DNA from: Candidatus Methylomicrobium oryzae
Lineage (GTDB): Bacteria; Pseudomonadota; Gammaproteobacteria; Methylococcales; Methylomonadaceae
Assembly (NCBI RefSeq): GCF_016745425.1
Contig: NZ_JAERVK010000010.1
Span: 62,001-126,000, forward strand
DNA: 64,000 bases
Direction: 5' to 3'
A program made the translations under genes and the position numbers. Each line of letters starts with the position of its first letter. Position 1 is the stretch's first letter. Shown here piece by piece: positions 1 through 9,140 of the stretch. The notes beneath the pieces are model-generated. The model made no database searches. It was not told the origin of the DNA and was given only the letters and a program-made list of their open reading frames with translations.

Positions 1-2
1 CC

Positions 3-332
3 GAACAATGCGGCCGGAGCATCCTGCCGGAACTGGCGCCGATCACTCCGCTCCATCCATGGGTGCCCGAACAGCAGGGTTTGAAGCTGTTTCTCGACCC
101 TTATGCCGAGATGACCCTGGCCGATTTGCAGCCTGAAAACGATCAAGTGACGCTGTTGACCGGCCCGGAAGGCGGCTTTGCCGACCACGAACGGGAAGCC
201 GCGAAAGCGGCCGGCTTCGTGCCGGTGCGGCTCGGCGGGCGGATTTTACGCACCGAAACCGCTTCGCTGGCGGCCTTGTCCGCGGTGCAAATGCTGTGGG
301 GCGATTTTAGGCTCGGCCCGAAAGCATGCTGA
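3..332 (+). CDS. rsmE: 16S rRNA (uracil1498-N3)-methyltransferase, 3' end (partial)
   Basis: C-terminal 109 residues of RsmE, the SPOUT-class enzyme that methylates N3 of U1498 in 16S rRNA using S-adenosylmethionine. The reading frame is open to the left window edge, so the gene begins upstream. The fragment holds the knotted SAM-binding region: an EQCGR segment near the start, then GPEGG around residue 57 and LGGRILRTETA near residue 80, both hallmarks of the family. The stop overlaps the start of the next gene (ATGCTGA), implying translational coupling with the CPBP protease gene. Confidence 0.93.
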   Translation, partial: EQCGRSILPELAPITPLHPWVPEQQGLKLFLDPYAEMTLADLQPENDQVTLLTGPEGGFADHEREAAKAAGFVPVRLGGRILRTETASLAALSAVQMLWGDFRLGPKAC

Positions 333-1204
333 AGCGCATTTATTATGCGCTGGTTCCGCTGGCGGTCTTGCTGGCGGTTTCGCTCCTGGCCTGCCTGCTC
401 GGTTATTTGCTGATTCAGGCCGTCGGCGACCGTTTTACCCTATCCAAAGTCATCTCGAAAACCACGCTGGTTTTTCTGGTGCTGAGTATCTTTCCGGCGA
501 TGGCCTGGCTCAGGATCGGCCGCCACGACTTGGGCTTTGCCGCCGGGAACCTGTGGCTCAAGCAGATTCCGCAGGGTTTCGCGCTTGGCCTCCTGACACT
601 GCTGCCGGTGCTGTCGGCCGAGTATCTCCTGGGCATTCAAAGCCTCGACCCGGCGAAAGCGTGGACGGTCCTGCTGATCGCCCGGAAGATGGGCTTGCTC
701 CTGTTATTGTCGCTGCTGATTTCGCTGATCGAAGAGTCGCTGTTCCGCGGTTTGCTGATCGCGTCGCTGGGCAGGAAAATGCCGCTGTTCGCCGCGATCG
801 CAGTCAGCGCGCTCTATTATGCTTCGCTGCACTTCCTGCACAGCCATTCCCAGGTTTCAGGCAAAGGGGCGAGTTTAGCGAGCGGTTTCCGGCTGCTCGC
901 CGAAGCGTTCGGGAATCTGTTTAACGGGTACAATTTTCCGGACTGGCTGGCTTTATTTACGGTCGGCATTTTTCTGGGCATTCTGCGAACCCGCGCGTCC
1001 GCGAATCTCGGGCTTTGCATCGGCTGCCATTCGGCCTGGGTCTGGCAGATCAAGATGGGCAAGACCCTGTTCGATACGCATCACAATGCCGAATACGGCT
1101 TTCTGGTCGGCTATTACGACGGGGTGATCGGTTGGCTGGTAGCCGGCTGGCTGGCGCTATTTCTGCTCGCTTACGGCGTTTACCTTCGCGTTCGCGGCGT
1201 TTGA
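326..1204 (+). CDS. CPBP family intramembrane metalloprotease
   Basis: A 292-residue polytopic membrane protein of the CPBP (CAAX protease and bacteriocin-processing) family. Several hydrophobic helices are visible, starting at residues 8-32 and 45-62. The family motif EExxxR is present as E136-E137-SLF-R141, followed by a histidine-bearing helix (SLHFLHSH, about residues 166-173); these residues are the expected active site. Bacterial members cleave membrane or lipidated peptides, but the substrate here is unknown. It overlaps rsmE by 7 bases and its 3' end overlaps the convergent photolyase gene by 48 bases, a tight tail-to-tail arrangement with no room for a separate terminator. Confidence 0.85.
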   Translation: MLKRIYYALVPLAVLLAVSLLACLLGYLLIQAVGDRFTLSKVISKTTLVFLVLSIFPAMAWLRIGRHDLGFAAGNLWLKQIPQGFALGLLTLLPVLSAEYLLGIQSLDPAKAWTVLLIARKMGLLLLLSLLISLIEESLFRGLLIASLGRKMPLFAAIAVSALYYASLHFLHSHSQVSGKGASLASGFRLLAEAFGNLFNGYNFPDWLALFTVGIFLGILRTRASANLGLCIGCHSAWVWQIKMGKTLFDTHHNAEYGFLVGYYDGVIGWLVAGWLALFLLAYGVYLRVRGV

Positions 1205-2551
1205 AAACCGTTCCTTCGCGGCGCGGCTCTCGGTGGCATGGTCGACGATGGGAGCCGGATAGCCGCTTCCGCCGTGTTTTTTGTCCCAGCGGTGCAGGGT
1301 TTCCGCCGGGAATTTGCGCACTTCCGGCAGCCAGCGGTAAAGATAGCCGCCGTCCGGGTCGAATTTCCGCTGCTGTGTCCAGGGATTGAAGATCCTGAAA
1401 TAGGGCTGGGCGTCGCAGCCGGTCGAGGCCGCCCATTGCCAGTTTCCGTTGTTCACGCAGGGGTCGTAATCGACCAGACGGCTCGCAAAATAGCGTTCGC
1501 CCCAGCGCCAGTGGATGTGGAGATCCTTGACCAGGAACGAAGCGGCGATCATCCTGACCCGGTTATGCATGAAGCCGGTTTCGTTCAGTTCGCGCATGCC
1601 CGCATCGACGATCGGAAACCCGGTCCTGCCTTCGCACCAGGCCGCGAACCGGTCCGGCCGGTTCTCCCATTCCAGGTTCTCGAATTTCTTTAGAAAAGGC
1701 TGTCCGAATACGCGCGGAAAGTGGTAAGCGATATGAGTGAAAAAATCGCGCCAGTACAGTTGGCGCAGCAGCGGATGGTCGTCGCCCAGCTGTGACCGGA
1801 TCGCATAATAAGCTTCGCGCGCGGAGCAACAGCCGAACTTCAGGTAGGCCGACAGCCGGCTGGTGGCATTCAGCTCCGGGTAGTCGCGCCTCTGTTCGTA
1901 ATCGGCAAGCCGGTCGAGCCGGTTGAGTATCGCCAAGGCTTCGCGCCGCCCGCCGCTTACCGTGTTCCGGGCCGGTGCGTCCGCCATGTCTCCTTCCACC
2001 AACGGCCTGTTGCCTTCCGATGCGAAAAAATTCGCGCCGGCCAGCGGCACGGGCAAATCGACCGGATTCTGCTGCGCCCGCCGATAAAACGCGGTAAACA
2101 CTTGATACGGCGTACCGTCGCTTTTGAGCAGGCTTTCCGGTTCGTTCAGCAGCGCATCGGGAAGCACGTGCAGATCGATTCCGAGTTCGCGGCAAACCTC
2201 GGCCATTTCCTCGTCGCGGCGGCGGCTGAACGGCGTGTAATCGCGGTTGACGAATACCGCGCCGATCTTCAGTTTGGCGGACAGCTCTCGAACCACCCGG
2301 CAAGGTTCCTCGTGAAAGACGGCGAGCTTGCCGTCCGCAGCGGCAAATTGTGTTTGTAGATCATTCAGCGACTGCCGCATGAAGTGCAGGGCAGGCAGGC
2401 TCTGATAAGGATGCGGCCGGATCTGCCGGGGATCGAAGATGAAACAGGGCAGCACCCGGCGCGAATGCTTGAGCGCCGCATTGAGTGCGGTGTTGTCTTC
2501 CAGCCGAAGGTCGCGACGGAAAATGAACAACGAGAGCGGGTAACGGGACAT
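1157..2551 (-). CDS. phrB: deoxyribodipyrimidine photolyase (cryptochrome/photolyase family)
   Basis: Light-dependent DNA repair enzyme that splits cyclobutane pyrimidine dimers using reduced FAD. The 464-residue length is normal for class I photolyases. The N-terminal Rossmann-like antenna domain starts with FIFRRDLRLEDNTAL. The C-terminal FAD domain carries the family block around residues 370-395 with YDPCVNNGNWQWAASTG and DAQPYFRIFNPW, and an LYWRDFF segment near residue 265. The gene is convergent with the CPBP protease and lies beside a TudS/YbgA-type gene; photolyase and ybgA are neighbours in several gammaproteobacteria. Antenna cofactor type cannot be decided from the sequence. Confidence 0.95.
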   Translation of the reverse strand: MSRYPLSLFIFRRDLRLEDNTALNAALKHSRRVLPCFIFDPRQIRPHPYQSLPALHFMRQSLNDLQTQFAAADGKLAVFHEEPCRVVRELSAKLKIGAVFVNRDYTPFSRRRDEEMAEVCRELGIDLHVLPDALLNEPESLLKSDGTPYQVFTAFYRRAQQNPVDLPVPLAGANFFASEGNRPLVEGDMADAPARNTVSGGRREALAILNRLDRLADYEQRRDYPELNATSRLSAYLKFGCCSAREAYYAIRSQLGDDHPLLRQLYWRDFFTHIAYHFPRVFGQPFLKKFENLEWENRPDRFAAWCEGRTGFPIVDAGMRELNETGFMHNRVRMIAASFLVKDLHIHWRWGERYFASRLVDYDPCVNNGNWQWAASTGCDAQPYFRIFNPWTQQRKFDPDGGYLYRWLPEVRKFPAETLHRWDKKHGGSGYPAPIVDHATESRAAKERFSNAANAKVNAVSEQK

Positions 2552-2589
2552 TGAACGGCCGGCAGTTGTAACAATCCAATAAAGCTAAA

Positions 2590-3015
2590 TTATTCGATAA
2601 CCCCGGCCTGCTGCAGGGTGGTTCGCAATCTTTCCACCCGCCTGCGGTTGACGCCGAAGTCGCTGTAACCGACCCGGGAGGCGGAACGGATGTGGATCAG
2701 GCCGGCATCGGCATCCAGTATCGCTTCGATATCGTCGACGAAACGGAAGATCAGGCTGGTCGCTTCCGCATGCACCGTATCGCCGCTTGCTTCGGTAATC
2801 ACGGTGCGGCTTTGTCCGGTCAGCGCGTTTTTCAAAGCCGCAAACGCCGATTCCGGTTTGCCTTTGATTTTGAAGGGCGGGATGAAATGCTCGCCGGTTG
2901 CCTGGCTCGATACGCAGTTCGGGCTCTTCGGGCAGGGCGGCAGGGTTTTCGCTTCGGTGGGATTACTGAGCGTCATAATGATCAATCCTAGAAAAAATGA
3001 TTGGATAATCTTCAT
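2590..3015 (-). CDS. DUF1499 family secreted protein
   Basis: About 141 residues with an N-terminal signal peptide (MKIIQSFFLGLIIMTLSNPTEA) followed by a DUF1499 domain: the PCPKSPNCVSSQ motif near residues 27-38 and the C-terminal block IHIRSASRVGYSDFGVNRRR. Family members are small periplasmic or membrane-associated proteins of unknown biochemical function. The start at 3015 gives the cleanest signal peptide; an ATG four codons upstream at 3027 is an alternative, and neither has a strong ribosome binding site. The frame stays open much further upstream, but there it is antisense to the tudS-like gene, so I do not extend it. Confidence 0.82.
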   Translation of the reverse strand: MKIIQSFFLGLIIMTLSNPTEAKTLPPCPKSPNCVSSQATGEHFIPPFKIKGKPESAFAALKNALTGQSRTVITEASGDTVHAEATSLIFRFVDDIEAILDADAGLIHIRSASRVGYSDFGVNRRRVERLRTTLQQAGVIE

Positions 3016-3171
3016 AAAGGGACTCATTGCACGGAAAAAAGCCAAGGCTTTCAGCCGCCGAAAATCTTCTTTGACGCGACTCGTGATCGAACTACGAAAC
3101 GCTGTCACGTATAATGGTTGTGTACAATGTACCCTAACAATTCCGGTTTGCAACGGCGGTATTGAAGCAGC

Positions 3172-4107
3172 ATGAACAAAATTCCGATCGGCATCAGCAG
3201 TTGTCTGCTTGGTCAGGAAGTCCGTTTCGACGGCGGCCACAAGCACGATTCCTATATTACCGGGACGCTCGGCCAATATTTCGAGTTCCACCCGTTCTGC
3301 CCGGAGGTCGAGATAGGCCTGGGCGTCCCGCGGCCGACGTTGCATCTGGTCGATAGCGACGGACGGATACGTTGCGTCGGGGTGAAGGACCCCGAACGCG
3401 ACGTAACCGACAGGCTGCGCGCGCATGCGGAGGGACTCAAAGAGCGGCATGCCGGTCTGTGCGGCTACATTCTGAAAAAGGACTCGCCGAGCTGCGGGAT
3501 GGAGCGCGTCAAGGTCTATCACGGCGGGCAGCCGCGCAAGGAGGGCGTCGGGATCTATGCGGAGGCGATGATGAAAGCGAATCCGCTGCTGCCGGTCGAA
3601 GAAGAAGGACGGCTCGGCGATCCGGGACTGCGCGAGAATTTCGTCCAGCGCGTTTATGTCTACTACCGCTGGAAGCAACTCGTCGCCGAAGGCATTTCCG
3701 CCCAAAGTCTGACCCGGTTCCATGCCCGCCACAAACTGATCATCATGAGTCACGGCGATTACCGCGAGCTCGGGCGGATGCTGGCCGGTCTGACGAAGGA
3801 GAATCTGGCCGAGACGGCCGGGCAGTATATCGCCGGGCTGATGAAACTGCTGAAACACGTGCCGACTCGCAGCCAGCACGTGAATGTGCTGCAGCATATC
3901 CAGGGCTATTTGAAAAAGGAACTCGATTTCGACGACAAGGCCGAAATGGTGGAAGTGATCGAACGCTATCGGCGCGGCGAAATTCCGCTGATCGTGCCTT
4001 TGACTTTGCTCAAGCATCATTTCCGGAAAGCCCCGGATCCTTACATCGACGACTCCTATTACATGTCGCCTTACCCGCAGGAACTGCGGCTGATCAACGC
4101 GCTGTAA
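3172..4107 (+). CDS. TudS-type DUF523 and YbgA-type DUF1722 fusion protein
   Basis: A 311-residue two-domain protein. Residues 1-155 are DUF523, the family of the [4Fe-4S] thiouracil desulfurase TudS. The three cluster-binding cysteines are expected at C11 (ISSCLLG), C43 (FCPEVEIGLGVPRP) and C108 (KKDSPSCG), and all are present. Residues 190-305 are DUF1722 (YbgA), starting RFHARHKLIIMSHGDYRELG. Fusion of these domains is common in proteobacteria. Removal of sulfur from 2-thiouracil is the known activity of stand-alone TudS; whether the fusion does the same is inference. It lies next to the photolyase region and 2 bases upstream of the SDR gene, with which it is probably cotranscribed. Confidence 0.88.
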   Translation: MNKIPIGISSCLLGQEVRFDGGHKHDSYITGTLGQYFEFHPFCPEVEIGLGVPRPTLHLVDSDGRIRCVGVKDPERDVTDRLRAHAEGLKERHAGLCGYILKKDSPSCGMERVKVYHGGQPRKEGVGIYAEAMMKANPLLPVEEEGRLGDPGLRENFVQRVYVYYRWKQLVAEGISAQSLTRFHARHKLIIMSHGDYRELGRMLAGLTKENLAETAGQYIAGLMKLLKHVPTRSQHVNVLQHIQGYLKKELDFDDKAEMVEVIERYRRGEIPLIVPLTLLKHHFRKAPDPYIDDSYYMSPYPQELRLINAL

Positions 4108-4109
4108 CG

Positions 4110-4946
4110 ATGGCCAGGATTTTGATCGTCGGCTGCGGCGATGTCGGAATGCGGCTCGGAAAGCGGTTGATCGCCGAGGGGCATCGAGTGACCGGTTTAA
4201 AGCGGCAACCGCCCGACGTCGGGGAAGAGATTCGTTACCTGAAAGCGGACATTTCCAATGCGGATGCGCTCGCCGGCCTCGACGCGGATTTCGACCAACT
4301 GTTCTTTATCGTCTCGGCCGACGGCCGGAGCGAAACCGGCTACCGAGCCGTTTATCAAACCGGTTTAAGAAACGTGCTGGAAAAATTTCCCCGAATACCC
4401 TGGATCTTCGTGTCTTCCACCAGCGTTTACGGGCAATCGCGCGGCGAATGGGTCGATGAAATGTCTCCCGCCGAACCGGACAATCCGAACGCCCGGCTGA
4501 TCCGGGAAGCGGAAAAACGGGTGCTGGCTGCGCATCCCGGCAATATCGTCGTGCGTTTTTCCGGCATCTACGGGCCGGGACGCGAACATCTGGTCAGGCT
4601 GGCGGCGAGCCGGCCGGCGATTCAGCAAACGCCGCCTTACTATACGAACCGGATTCACCGGGACGACTGTGTCGGCGTGCTGGCCTTCCTCTTCGAACAG
4701 CGCCGGGCGGGCAGGGCATTGGATGCGTGTTATCTGGCCAGCGACGATGACCCCGCGTCGATGTGGGAAGTCGTCTCCTGGCTGGCCGAACGCCAGCAGT
4801 GCCCTCTTCCGGCCGTCAAAGAGGCCGGCGACGATGCGCCGATGAACAAGCGCTGCAATAATGCCCGCTTGAAGGCGCTGGGGTACCGTTTTTCATATCC
4901 CGGTTATCGGGAAGGTTACGGTTGGGTAAAAGCGCTCCGGGATTGA
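4110..4946 (+). CDS. SDR family NAD(P)-dependent epimerase/oxidoreductase
   Basis: A 278-residue extended short-chain dehydrogenase resembling YeeZ-type sugar epimerase-like proteins. The N-terminal Rossmann motif is ILIVGCGDVGMRLGKRL, the catalytic serine strand is VSSTSVYGQ (about residues 104-112), and IYGPGREH marks the substrate loop. The usual YxxxK is replaced by an RLIREAEKRVL segment, as in the YeeZ group, so catalytic activity is uncertain. The ATG at 4110 lies 2 bases after the stop of the TudS-like gene. An open frame from 3372 overlaps that gene and is not used. The substrate is unknown. Confidence 0.82.
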   Translation: MARILIVGCGDVGMRLGKRLIAEGHRVTGLKRQPPDVGEEIRYLKADISNADALAGLDADFDQLFFIVSADGRSETGYRAVYQTGLRNVLEKFPRIPWIFVSSTSVYGQSRGEWVDEMSPAEPDNPNARLIREAEKRVLAAHPGNIVVRFSGIYGPGREHLVRLAASRPAIQQTPPYYTNRIHRDDCVGVLAFLFEQRRAGRALDACYLASDDDPASMWEVVSWLAERQQCPLPAVKEAGDDAPMNKRCNNARLKALGYRFSYPGYREGYGWVKALRD

Positions 4947-4980
4947 TGGCGGATCGCAACGCATTCATTCGGAATTTGCG

Positions 4981-5640
4981 ATGATGGAAATTTTCTGGGG
5001 CTGCGGCAGCCCGTATTCCTGGCGGGTCCAACTGGCGCTGGAAATCAAAGGAATCCCTTACTTAAGCCGGCAATTGCGTTTTGCCGACGATGATCTCAAG
5101 TCGGACGAGTTCCTGGCCATCAATCCCCGTGGACAGGTTCCCGCACTGAGAGACGGCGGATTGACGCTGTACGAGTCGATCGCAATTCTCGCTTATCTCG
5201 ATGCGATACGGCCGGAGCCGGCCCTGTTCGGAAGCGGCCCTGAGGAGCATGGACTGATCTGGCGGCTGATCATGGAATGCGTTTATTATCTGGAACCGCA
5301 CATGACTGCGTTCGCGGGCACGATCTTTTCCGGAGAGTTGCCGGAAAAAACGGACGAAGCGATCGCGTCCCGCCGGCAGGTCGAGCAGGAGCTGGACCGG
5401 CTCGAAGCGCTGCTGGAGCGAAACGATTATCTGGCAGGCAACCGGCTCACCGCGGCGGACGTGGCGGTTTATCCGGTCGTTCAGCTCCTGCTGATCGCCG
5501 CCCGGCGCGAAAACACCGAGGCGGTCAGCGGCAGGCTATGCCGGGCCGATGCGCATTTTCCGGCCCTCAACGCGTGGTGCGAGCGAATCGAGGCATTGCC
5601 CGGATTCGCAAGGACCAATCCGCCGCATTGGCGGGTTTGA
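4981..5640 (+). CDS. glutathione S-transferase family protein
   Basis: A 219-residue cytosolic GST. The thioredoxin-like N-terminal domain contains a SPYSWRVQLALEIKG segment (residues 9-23), in which the serine is the likely glutathione-contacting residue, then a cis-proline loop GQVPALRDG and the ESIAILAYLD helix. The all-helical C-terminal domain follows from about residue 90, with an N-capping motif near NRLTAADVAVYP. Glutathione conjugation or related detoxification is expected; the substrate is unknown. It is followed tail-to-tail by bioD with a gap of 5 bases. The start could be either of the two consecutive ATG codons at 4981 and 4984. Confidence 0.88.
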   Translation: MMEIFWGCGSPYSWRVQLALEIKGIPYLSRQLRFADDDLKSDEFLAINPRGQVPALRDGGLTLYESIAILAYLDAIRPEPALFGSGPEEHGLIWRLIMECVYYLEPHMTAFAGTIFSGELPEKTDEAIASRRQVEQELDRLEALLERNDYLAGNRLTAADVAVYPVVQLLLIAARRENTEAVSGRLCRADAHFPALNAWCERIEALPGFARTNPPHWRV

Positions 5641-5645
5641 GGACA

Positions 5646-6317
5646 TCAGAGCCGATCCGGATTAAGGAAACGGCCGAGATCGTTTAAATCGGCACTCGGC
5701 AGATAGGGGATTGTCCCCAGCAGAGGCGCAGCCAATGCCTCCTTGAGAGTGGCGATATTGGCTTCCGCGCAGAGCATGTCAGGGTCGTTGCACACCGCAA
5801 TCCAGCCGGCCAGTCTGAGTCCTTTCAGCGCGATCGCTTCGGCGGTCAACTTCGCATGATTGATGCAGCCGAGTTTGATTCCGGCAGCCAGGATCACCGG
5901 CAGGCCTAAGGTCAGGGCAAGGTCGCTGATGTCCTGGTGCGCGTTGACCGGCGCATACCAGCCGCCCGCGCCTTCGACCAGAACGGTATCGGCTCGCGCC
6001 TGCAATTGCTCGAAGCGGGATTTTAGCACGGCGAAATCGGCCGGGTTGTCGCTGCCGGCCAGATGCGGCGAAATCGGCAGTTCGTAGGCGTACGGATTGA
6101 TCAGGTCGTAATCGAGGGAAACGCTGGCATGGGCCTGCAGCAGCAGCGCGTCTTCGTTTGCCAATTTTCCGCTCCGAAACCGGCAGCCCGAGGCGACCGG
6201 TTTCATGCCTGCAACCTTTTTTCCCCGGTATTTGAAGGCCTGCATGAGCGCCAGCGTCGCCCAGGTTTTGCCGGCGTTGGTGTCGGTGCCGGTAATGAAA
6301 TAGCCTTGCTGGATCAT
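5646..6317 (-). CDS. bioD: ATP-dependent dethiobiotin synthetase
   Basis: BioD closes the ureido ring of dethiobiotin from 7,8-diaminopelargonate, CO2 and ATP. The 223-residue protein begins MIQQGYFITGTDTNAGKTW, containing the P-loop GTDTNAGKT, and has VEGAGGWYAP near residue 115, both typical of BioD. The start at 6317 is chosen because the family normally begins a few residues before the P-loop; it lies one base after the bioC stop (TGAGATG). A longer frame from 6395 would only add residues overlapping bioC. It is the last gene of the bioB-F-H-C-D operon. Confidence 0.95.
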   Translation of the reverse strand: MIQQGYFITGTDTNAGKTWATLALMQAFKYRGKKVAGMKPVASGCRFRSGKLANEDALLLQAHASVSLDYDLINPYAYELPISPHLAGSDNPADFAVLKSRFEQLQARADTVLVEGAGGWYAPVNAHQDISDLALTLGLPVILAAGIKLGCINHAKLTAEAIALKGLRLAGWIAVCNDPDMLCAEANIATLKEALAAPLLGTIPYLPSADLNDLGRFLNPDRL

Positions 6318-6318
6318 C

Positions 6319-7125
6319 TCAAGCGCGCGCGGAAACTTGCAGGATTTCGAAAGTGGCGGGAAGCGAGCCTTCGGTCCGGAGGCGCTCATACGCACGGTTC
6401 ATCGCCTCTATCCGCGCTTTACCGGTCAGGTGTTTCGGCCGGCCAAGGTGGGCGTTGTGGGCGCCGATCGCCTTGAGTTCGCGCATCAGGTCGACCACAT
6501 TCGCATAGCGGGGCGTATGGACGGATTGTCGTACCCGGCATGCGCTAAAACCCGTTGTTTGCAGGAGACAGAGCAATTCCTGCCCGGTATGAAACGCGTT
6601 CACATGCGGCAGATCGTCGACTTCCGCCCAGGCGCTCTTGAGTTCCTTCAGGGTTTGCGGGCCGAATGTCGAGAAGATCAACGGACTGCCGGGTTTCATA
6701 ATCCGCTTCAGGTCGGCCAGCACCCGATCCAGCCGCTCGCACCACTGCAGCGCCAGATTCGAGTATACGCCGTCCAGACACGCGTCCGCGAACGGCAGGC
6801 GTTCGGCGTCGGCGCAGATGTAATTAACCTTCGAATCCGCGTTAAGAGGCAGGCCTAGCTTGGCGCGCGCGGCATCGAGCATGGCTGGGGCGATGTCCAG
6901 CGCAATCACGGCGCTGGGAGGCGTAAGGACGGATGACAACAGCTCGGTCAGATTGCCGGTGCCGCAGCCGAGATCGAGCACGGTGCCGCGGATGCCGGCT
7001 TCCTCGATCGGCTGCATCAGGTCGGACGCGCTCCGGCGCTGCAGTGCGGCGGCCTGATCGTAAGTCCCGGAGGCGGCGCCGAACGATTGCCGGATCCGGG
7101 GTTTGTCGAGCAAGGCCGCGCTCAT
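6319..7125 (-). CDS. bioC: malonyl-ACP O-methyltransferase
   Basis: BioC methylates malonyl-ACP with SAM so that fatty acid synthesis can build the pimeloyl moiety of biotin. The 268-residue product has a SAM-binding motif I (VLDLGCGTGNLTELL, about residues 49-63), an acidic residue after strand 2 (ALDIAPAMLD) and a post-I region CADAERLPFAD. The start MSAALLDKPRIRQSFGAAS at 7125 matches the family and overlaps the bioH stop by four bases (ATGA), which implies translational coupling. The larger open frame to 7545 lies on top of bioH and is discounted. Confidence 0.94.
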   Translation of the reverse strand: MSAALLDKPRIRQSFGAASGTYDQAAALQRRSASDLMQPIEEAGIRGTVLDLGCGTGNLTELLSSVLTPPSAVIALDIAPAMLDAARAKLGLPLNADSKVNYICADAERLPFADACLDGVYSNLALQWCERLDRVLADLKRIMKPGSPLIFSTFGPQTLKELKSAWAEVDDLPHVNAFHTGQELLCLLQTTGFSACRVRQSVHTPRYANVVDLMRELKAIGAHNAHLGRPKHLTGKARIEAMNRAYERLRTEGSLPATFEILQVSARA

Positions 7126-7913
7126 CGGGACTCCATAAAGCCGGCAATGATCGCCAGCAGTTGTTCCTGATGGGTCAGGAAGGGGACATGCCCGGCCTTC
7201 TCCAGCCGGTGTAATTGCAGTTTCGGCTGCAGGCGCTGGAGATGCGCGCCGACCGCGTGCGGCACCAGGGTGTCCCGCCCGCCCAGAATCGCCGCGACGG
7301 GCCGGTCGAAGGCGGCCAGGGCCAGACGCAAGTCGGCCTCTTTCAGCACGCGCAGCCCCTGCAGAAGCGAGGCATTGTCGGGCGGAGCGCATTCGAAAAC
7401 GGCCGCTTTCAAGGTCTTCAACAACGCTTTCGTTTCCGGCAATCCGTGCACCTGCAGGGCTAAAAAGCGCAGCAGGGTTTGCTGGGCATCGGCGGTCAAC
7501 TGGCCGGAAAAGGCCTCGAGCACGCGGGGCGAGACGCCGGGCCAATGGTCGGGATCGTCGGCGGAGTCATGGGTGCGGACGAAGCGGGGATTGCCGGCCA
7601 GCAGAAGCAAACGGTCGGCGCGGTCCGGGAAGCGGGAGGCGACATCGAGCGCGACCGTTGCGCCGAGCGACCAGCCCAGCCAGCAGGCCGGCTCATCGCC
7701 GACCGCGGCCAGCAGGGCAGGGCCGAGATGTTCCAGGTCGAACGCGGAAATCCTGCCGCTGCGTCCGTGTCCCGGCAGATCGACGCAGGTGACGTGGTAA
7801 TGCCCGGCCAGCGCCTCGGCAAAGGGCCGCCAGATGCCCGAGTGCATGCCCCAGCCGTGCACCATCACGATCGGTTTTCCGCGTCCGTAGGTTTCTGTAT
7901 GAATGTGTGTCAT
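7122..7913 (-). CDS. bioH: pimeloyl-[ACP] methyl ester esterase
   Basis: BioH removes the methyl group added by BioC, releasing pimeloyl-ACP for BioF. The 263-residue alpha/beta hydrolase shows the oxyanion region VHGWGMHSGIW (residues 18-28), the nucleophile elbow GWSLGAT (serine about residue 81), an aspartate in GGRDTLVPH and the catalytic histidine in KAGHVPF. It lies between bioF and bioC with a four-base overlap to bioC. The context and the trio of catalytic residues make the assignment firm. Confidence 0.94.
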   Translation of the reverse strand: MTHIHTETYGRGKPIVMVHGWGMHSGIWRPFAEALAGHYHVTCVDLPGHGRSGRISAFDLEHLGPALLAAVGDEPACWLGWSLGATVALDVASRFPDRADRLLLLAGNPRFVRTHDSADDPDHWPGVSPRVLEAFSGQLTADAQQTLLRFLALQVHGLPETKALLKTLKAAVFECAPPDNASLLQGLRVLKEADLRLALAAFDRPVAAILGGRDTLVPHAVGAHLQRLQPKLQLHRLEKAGHVPFLTHQEQLLAIIAGFMESR

Positions 7914-7932
7914 TTAGGAAGTTCAATGCCGT

Positions 7933-9117
7933 TTACGGCGCCGTGTCCGTATCATTTTTAGCCTTTAGTCGGTCCAGTGCCTCCAGCAGCCTGTCGACCT
8001 GCGCTTCCTCATGGGCCGCGGAAAACGTGACTCTAAGCCGCGCGCTGCCTTGCGGTACGGTCGGCGGCCGGATTGCGCCGATCAAAAAACCCGATTCGAG
8101 CAGTTCTTCGCTGAGCGCCGCGGCTTTCCGGCTGTCGCCGATCAGGATCGGCTGGATCGGCGAGGGAGACGGCATGAGTTCGAGGCCGATCTGTGCGGCG
8201 CCGTGCCGGAAGCGCTCGGTCAAGATTTTCAGCTTGTCGCGCCGCCAGGTTTCGGCATGGGCAAGCCGCAGGCTCGCGCGCGTCGCTTCCGCGACCGCGG
8301 GCGGCAGCGCGGTGGTATAGATGTAGGTGCGCGCTTTCTGGATCAACAGTTCGATCAGGGTGTCGGAGCCGGCCACGAATGCGCCGAAGGTGCCGAACGC
8401 CTTGCCCAGCGTGCCGACCAGCCCGGGTACGTCGGTTTGATTCAGGCCGAAATGTTCGAGCACGCCGCCGCCCCGTTCGCCGAGCACCCCAAGGCCGTGC
8501 GCATCGTCGACCAGCAGCCAGGCGCCGGCTTCTTGCGCGAGTTCGGCGAGGGCCGGCAGCGGTGCCAGATCGCCGTCCATGCTGAAGACCCCGTCAGTCA
8601 CGATCAGTTTTTTGCCGCCGGCGCCAGACATTGTGTTTTTCAAGTGTTCGAGGTCGGCATGGCGGTAGCGCTTCAAGCGCGCGCCAGACAATAGGCCGCC
8701 GTCGATTAGCGAGGCATGGTTCAGGCGGTCTTCGAGTACCGTATCGCCGCTGGCGGTCAGCGCGGCAATCGCGCCGAGGTTTGCCATGTAACCGGTCGAA
8801 AACAGCAAGGCCCGGCTACGGCCGGTAAATTCGGCCAGTTCCTCTTCGAGTGCGTGATGCGCCATGCTATGGCCGCAGACCAGATGCGCGGAACCGCTGC
8901 CGACGCCGTAGCGGTCGGCGGCGTTTTTGAAGGCGCCGATCACCTCAGGATGATTCGCAAGGCCCAGGTAATCGTTGCTGCAAAAATTGACCAGTTCGCG
9001 GCCGTCGGCCGTCAGATGCACGCCTTGCGGTGAGGCGACGATTCGCCTTCTGCGGTATAAGCCTTGGGCCGCAACGGTTTCGAGCGTCTGTTCGGCGTCG
9101 GTTTGGAAGGCGTTCAT
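7933..9117 (-). CDS. bioF: 8-amino-7-oxononanoate synthase
   Basis: BioF condenses pimeloyl-ACP with L-alanine in a PLP-dependent decarboxylative reaction. The 394-residue protein has the class II aminotransferase fold: a glycine-rich [16 protein letters not shown] segment (residues 45-60), a [13 protein letters not shown] block, and the PLP lysine in [11 protein letters not shown] (about residue 240). The bioF stop is 19 bases before the bioH start. The 127-base gap to bioB on the other side holds an inverted-repeat element. Confidence 0.96.
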   Translation of the reverse strand: MNAFQTDAEQTLETVAAQGLYRRRRIVASPQGVHLTADGRELVNFCSNDYLGLANHPEVIGAFKNAADRYGVGSGSAHLVCGHSMAHHALEEELAEFTGRSRALLFSTGYMANLGAIAALTASGDTVLEDRLNHASLIDGGLLSGARLKRYRHADLEHLKNTMSGAGGKKLIVTDGVFSMDGDLAPLPALAELAQEAGAWLLVDDAHGLGVLGERGGGVLEHFGLNQTDVPGLVGTLGKAFGTFGAFVAGSDTLIELLIQKARTYIYTTALPPAVAEATRASLRLAHAETWRRDKLKILTERFRHGAAQIGLELMPSPSPIQPILIGDSRKAAALSEELLESGFLIGAIRPPTVPQGSARLRVTFSAAHEEAQVDRLLEALDRLKAKNDTDTAP

Positions 9118-9140
9118 TCAAAAAATCAGCGAAATAGCGA

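Noticed and set aside
2590-4020. 476-codon open frame on the minus strand ending with the DUF1499 gene
   Set aside because: Its first two thirds are antisense to the tudS-like gene with clear protein homology; only the C-terminal 141 residues form a real protein.
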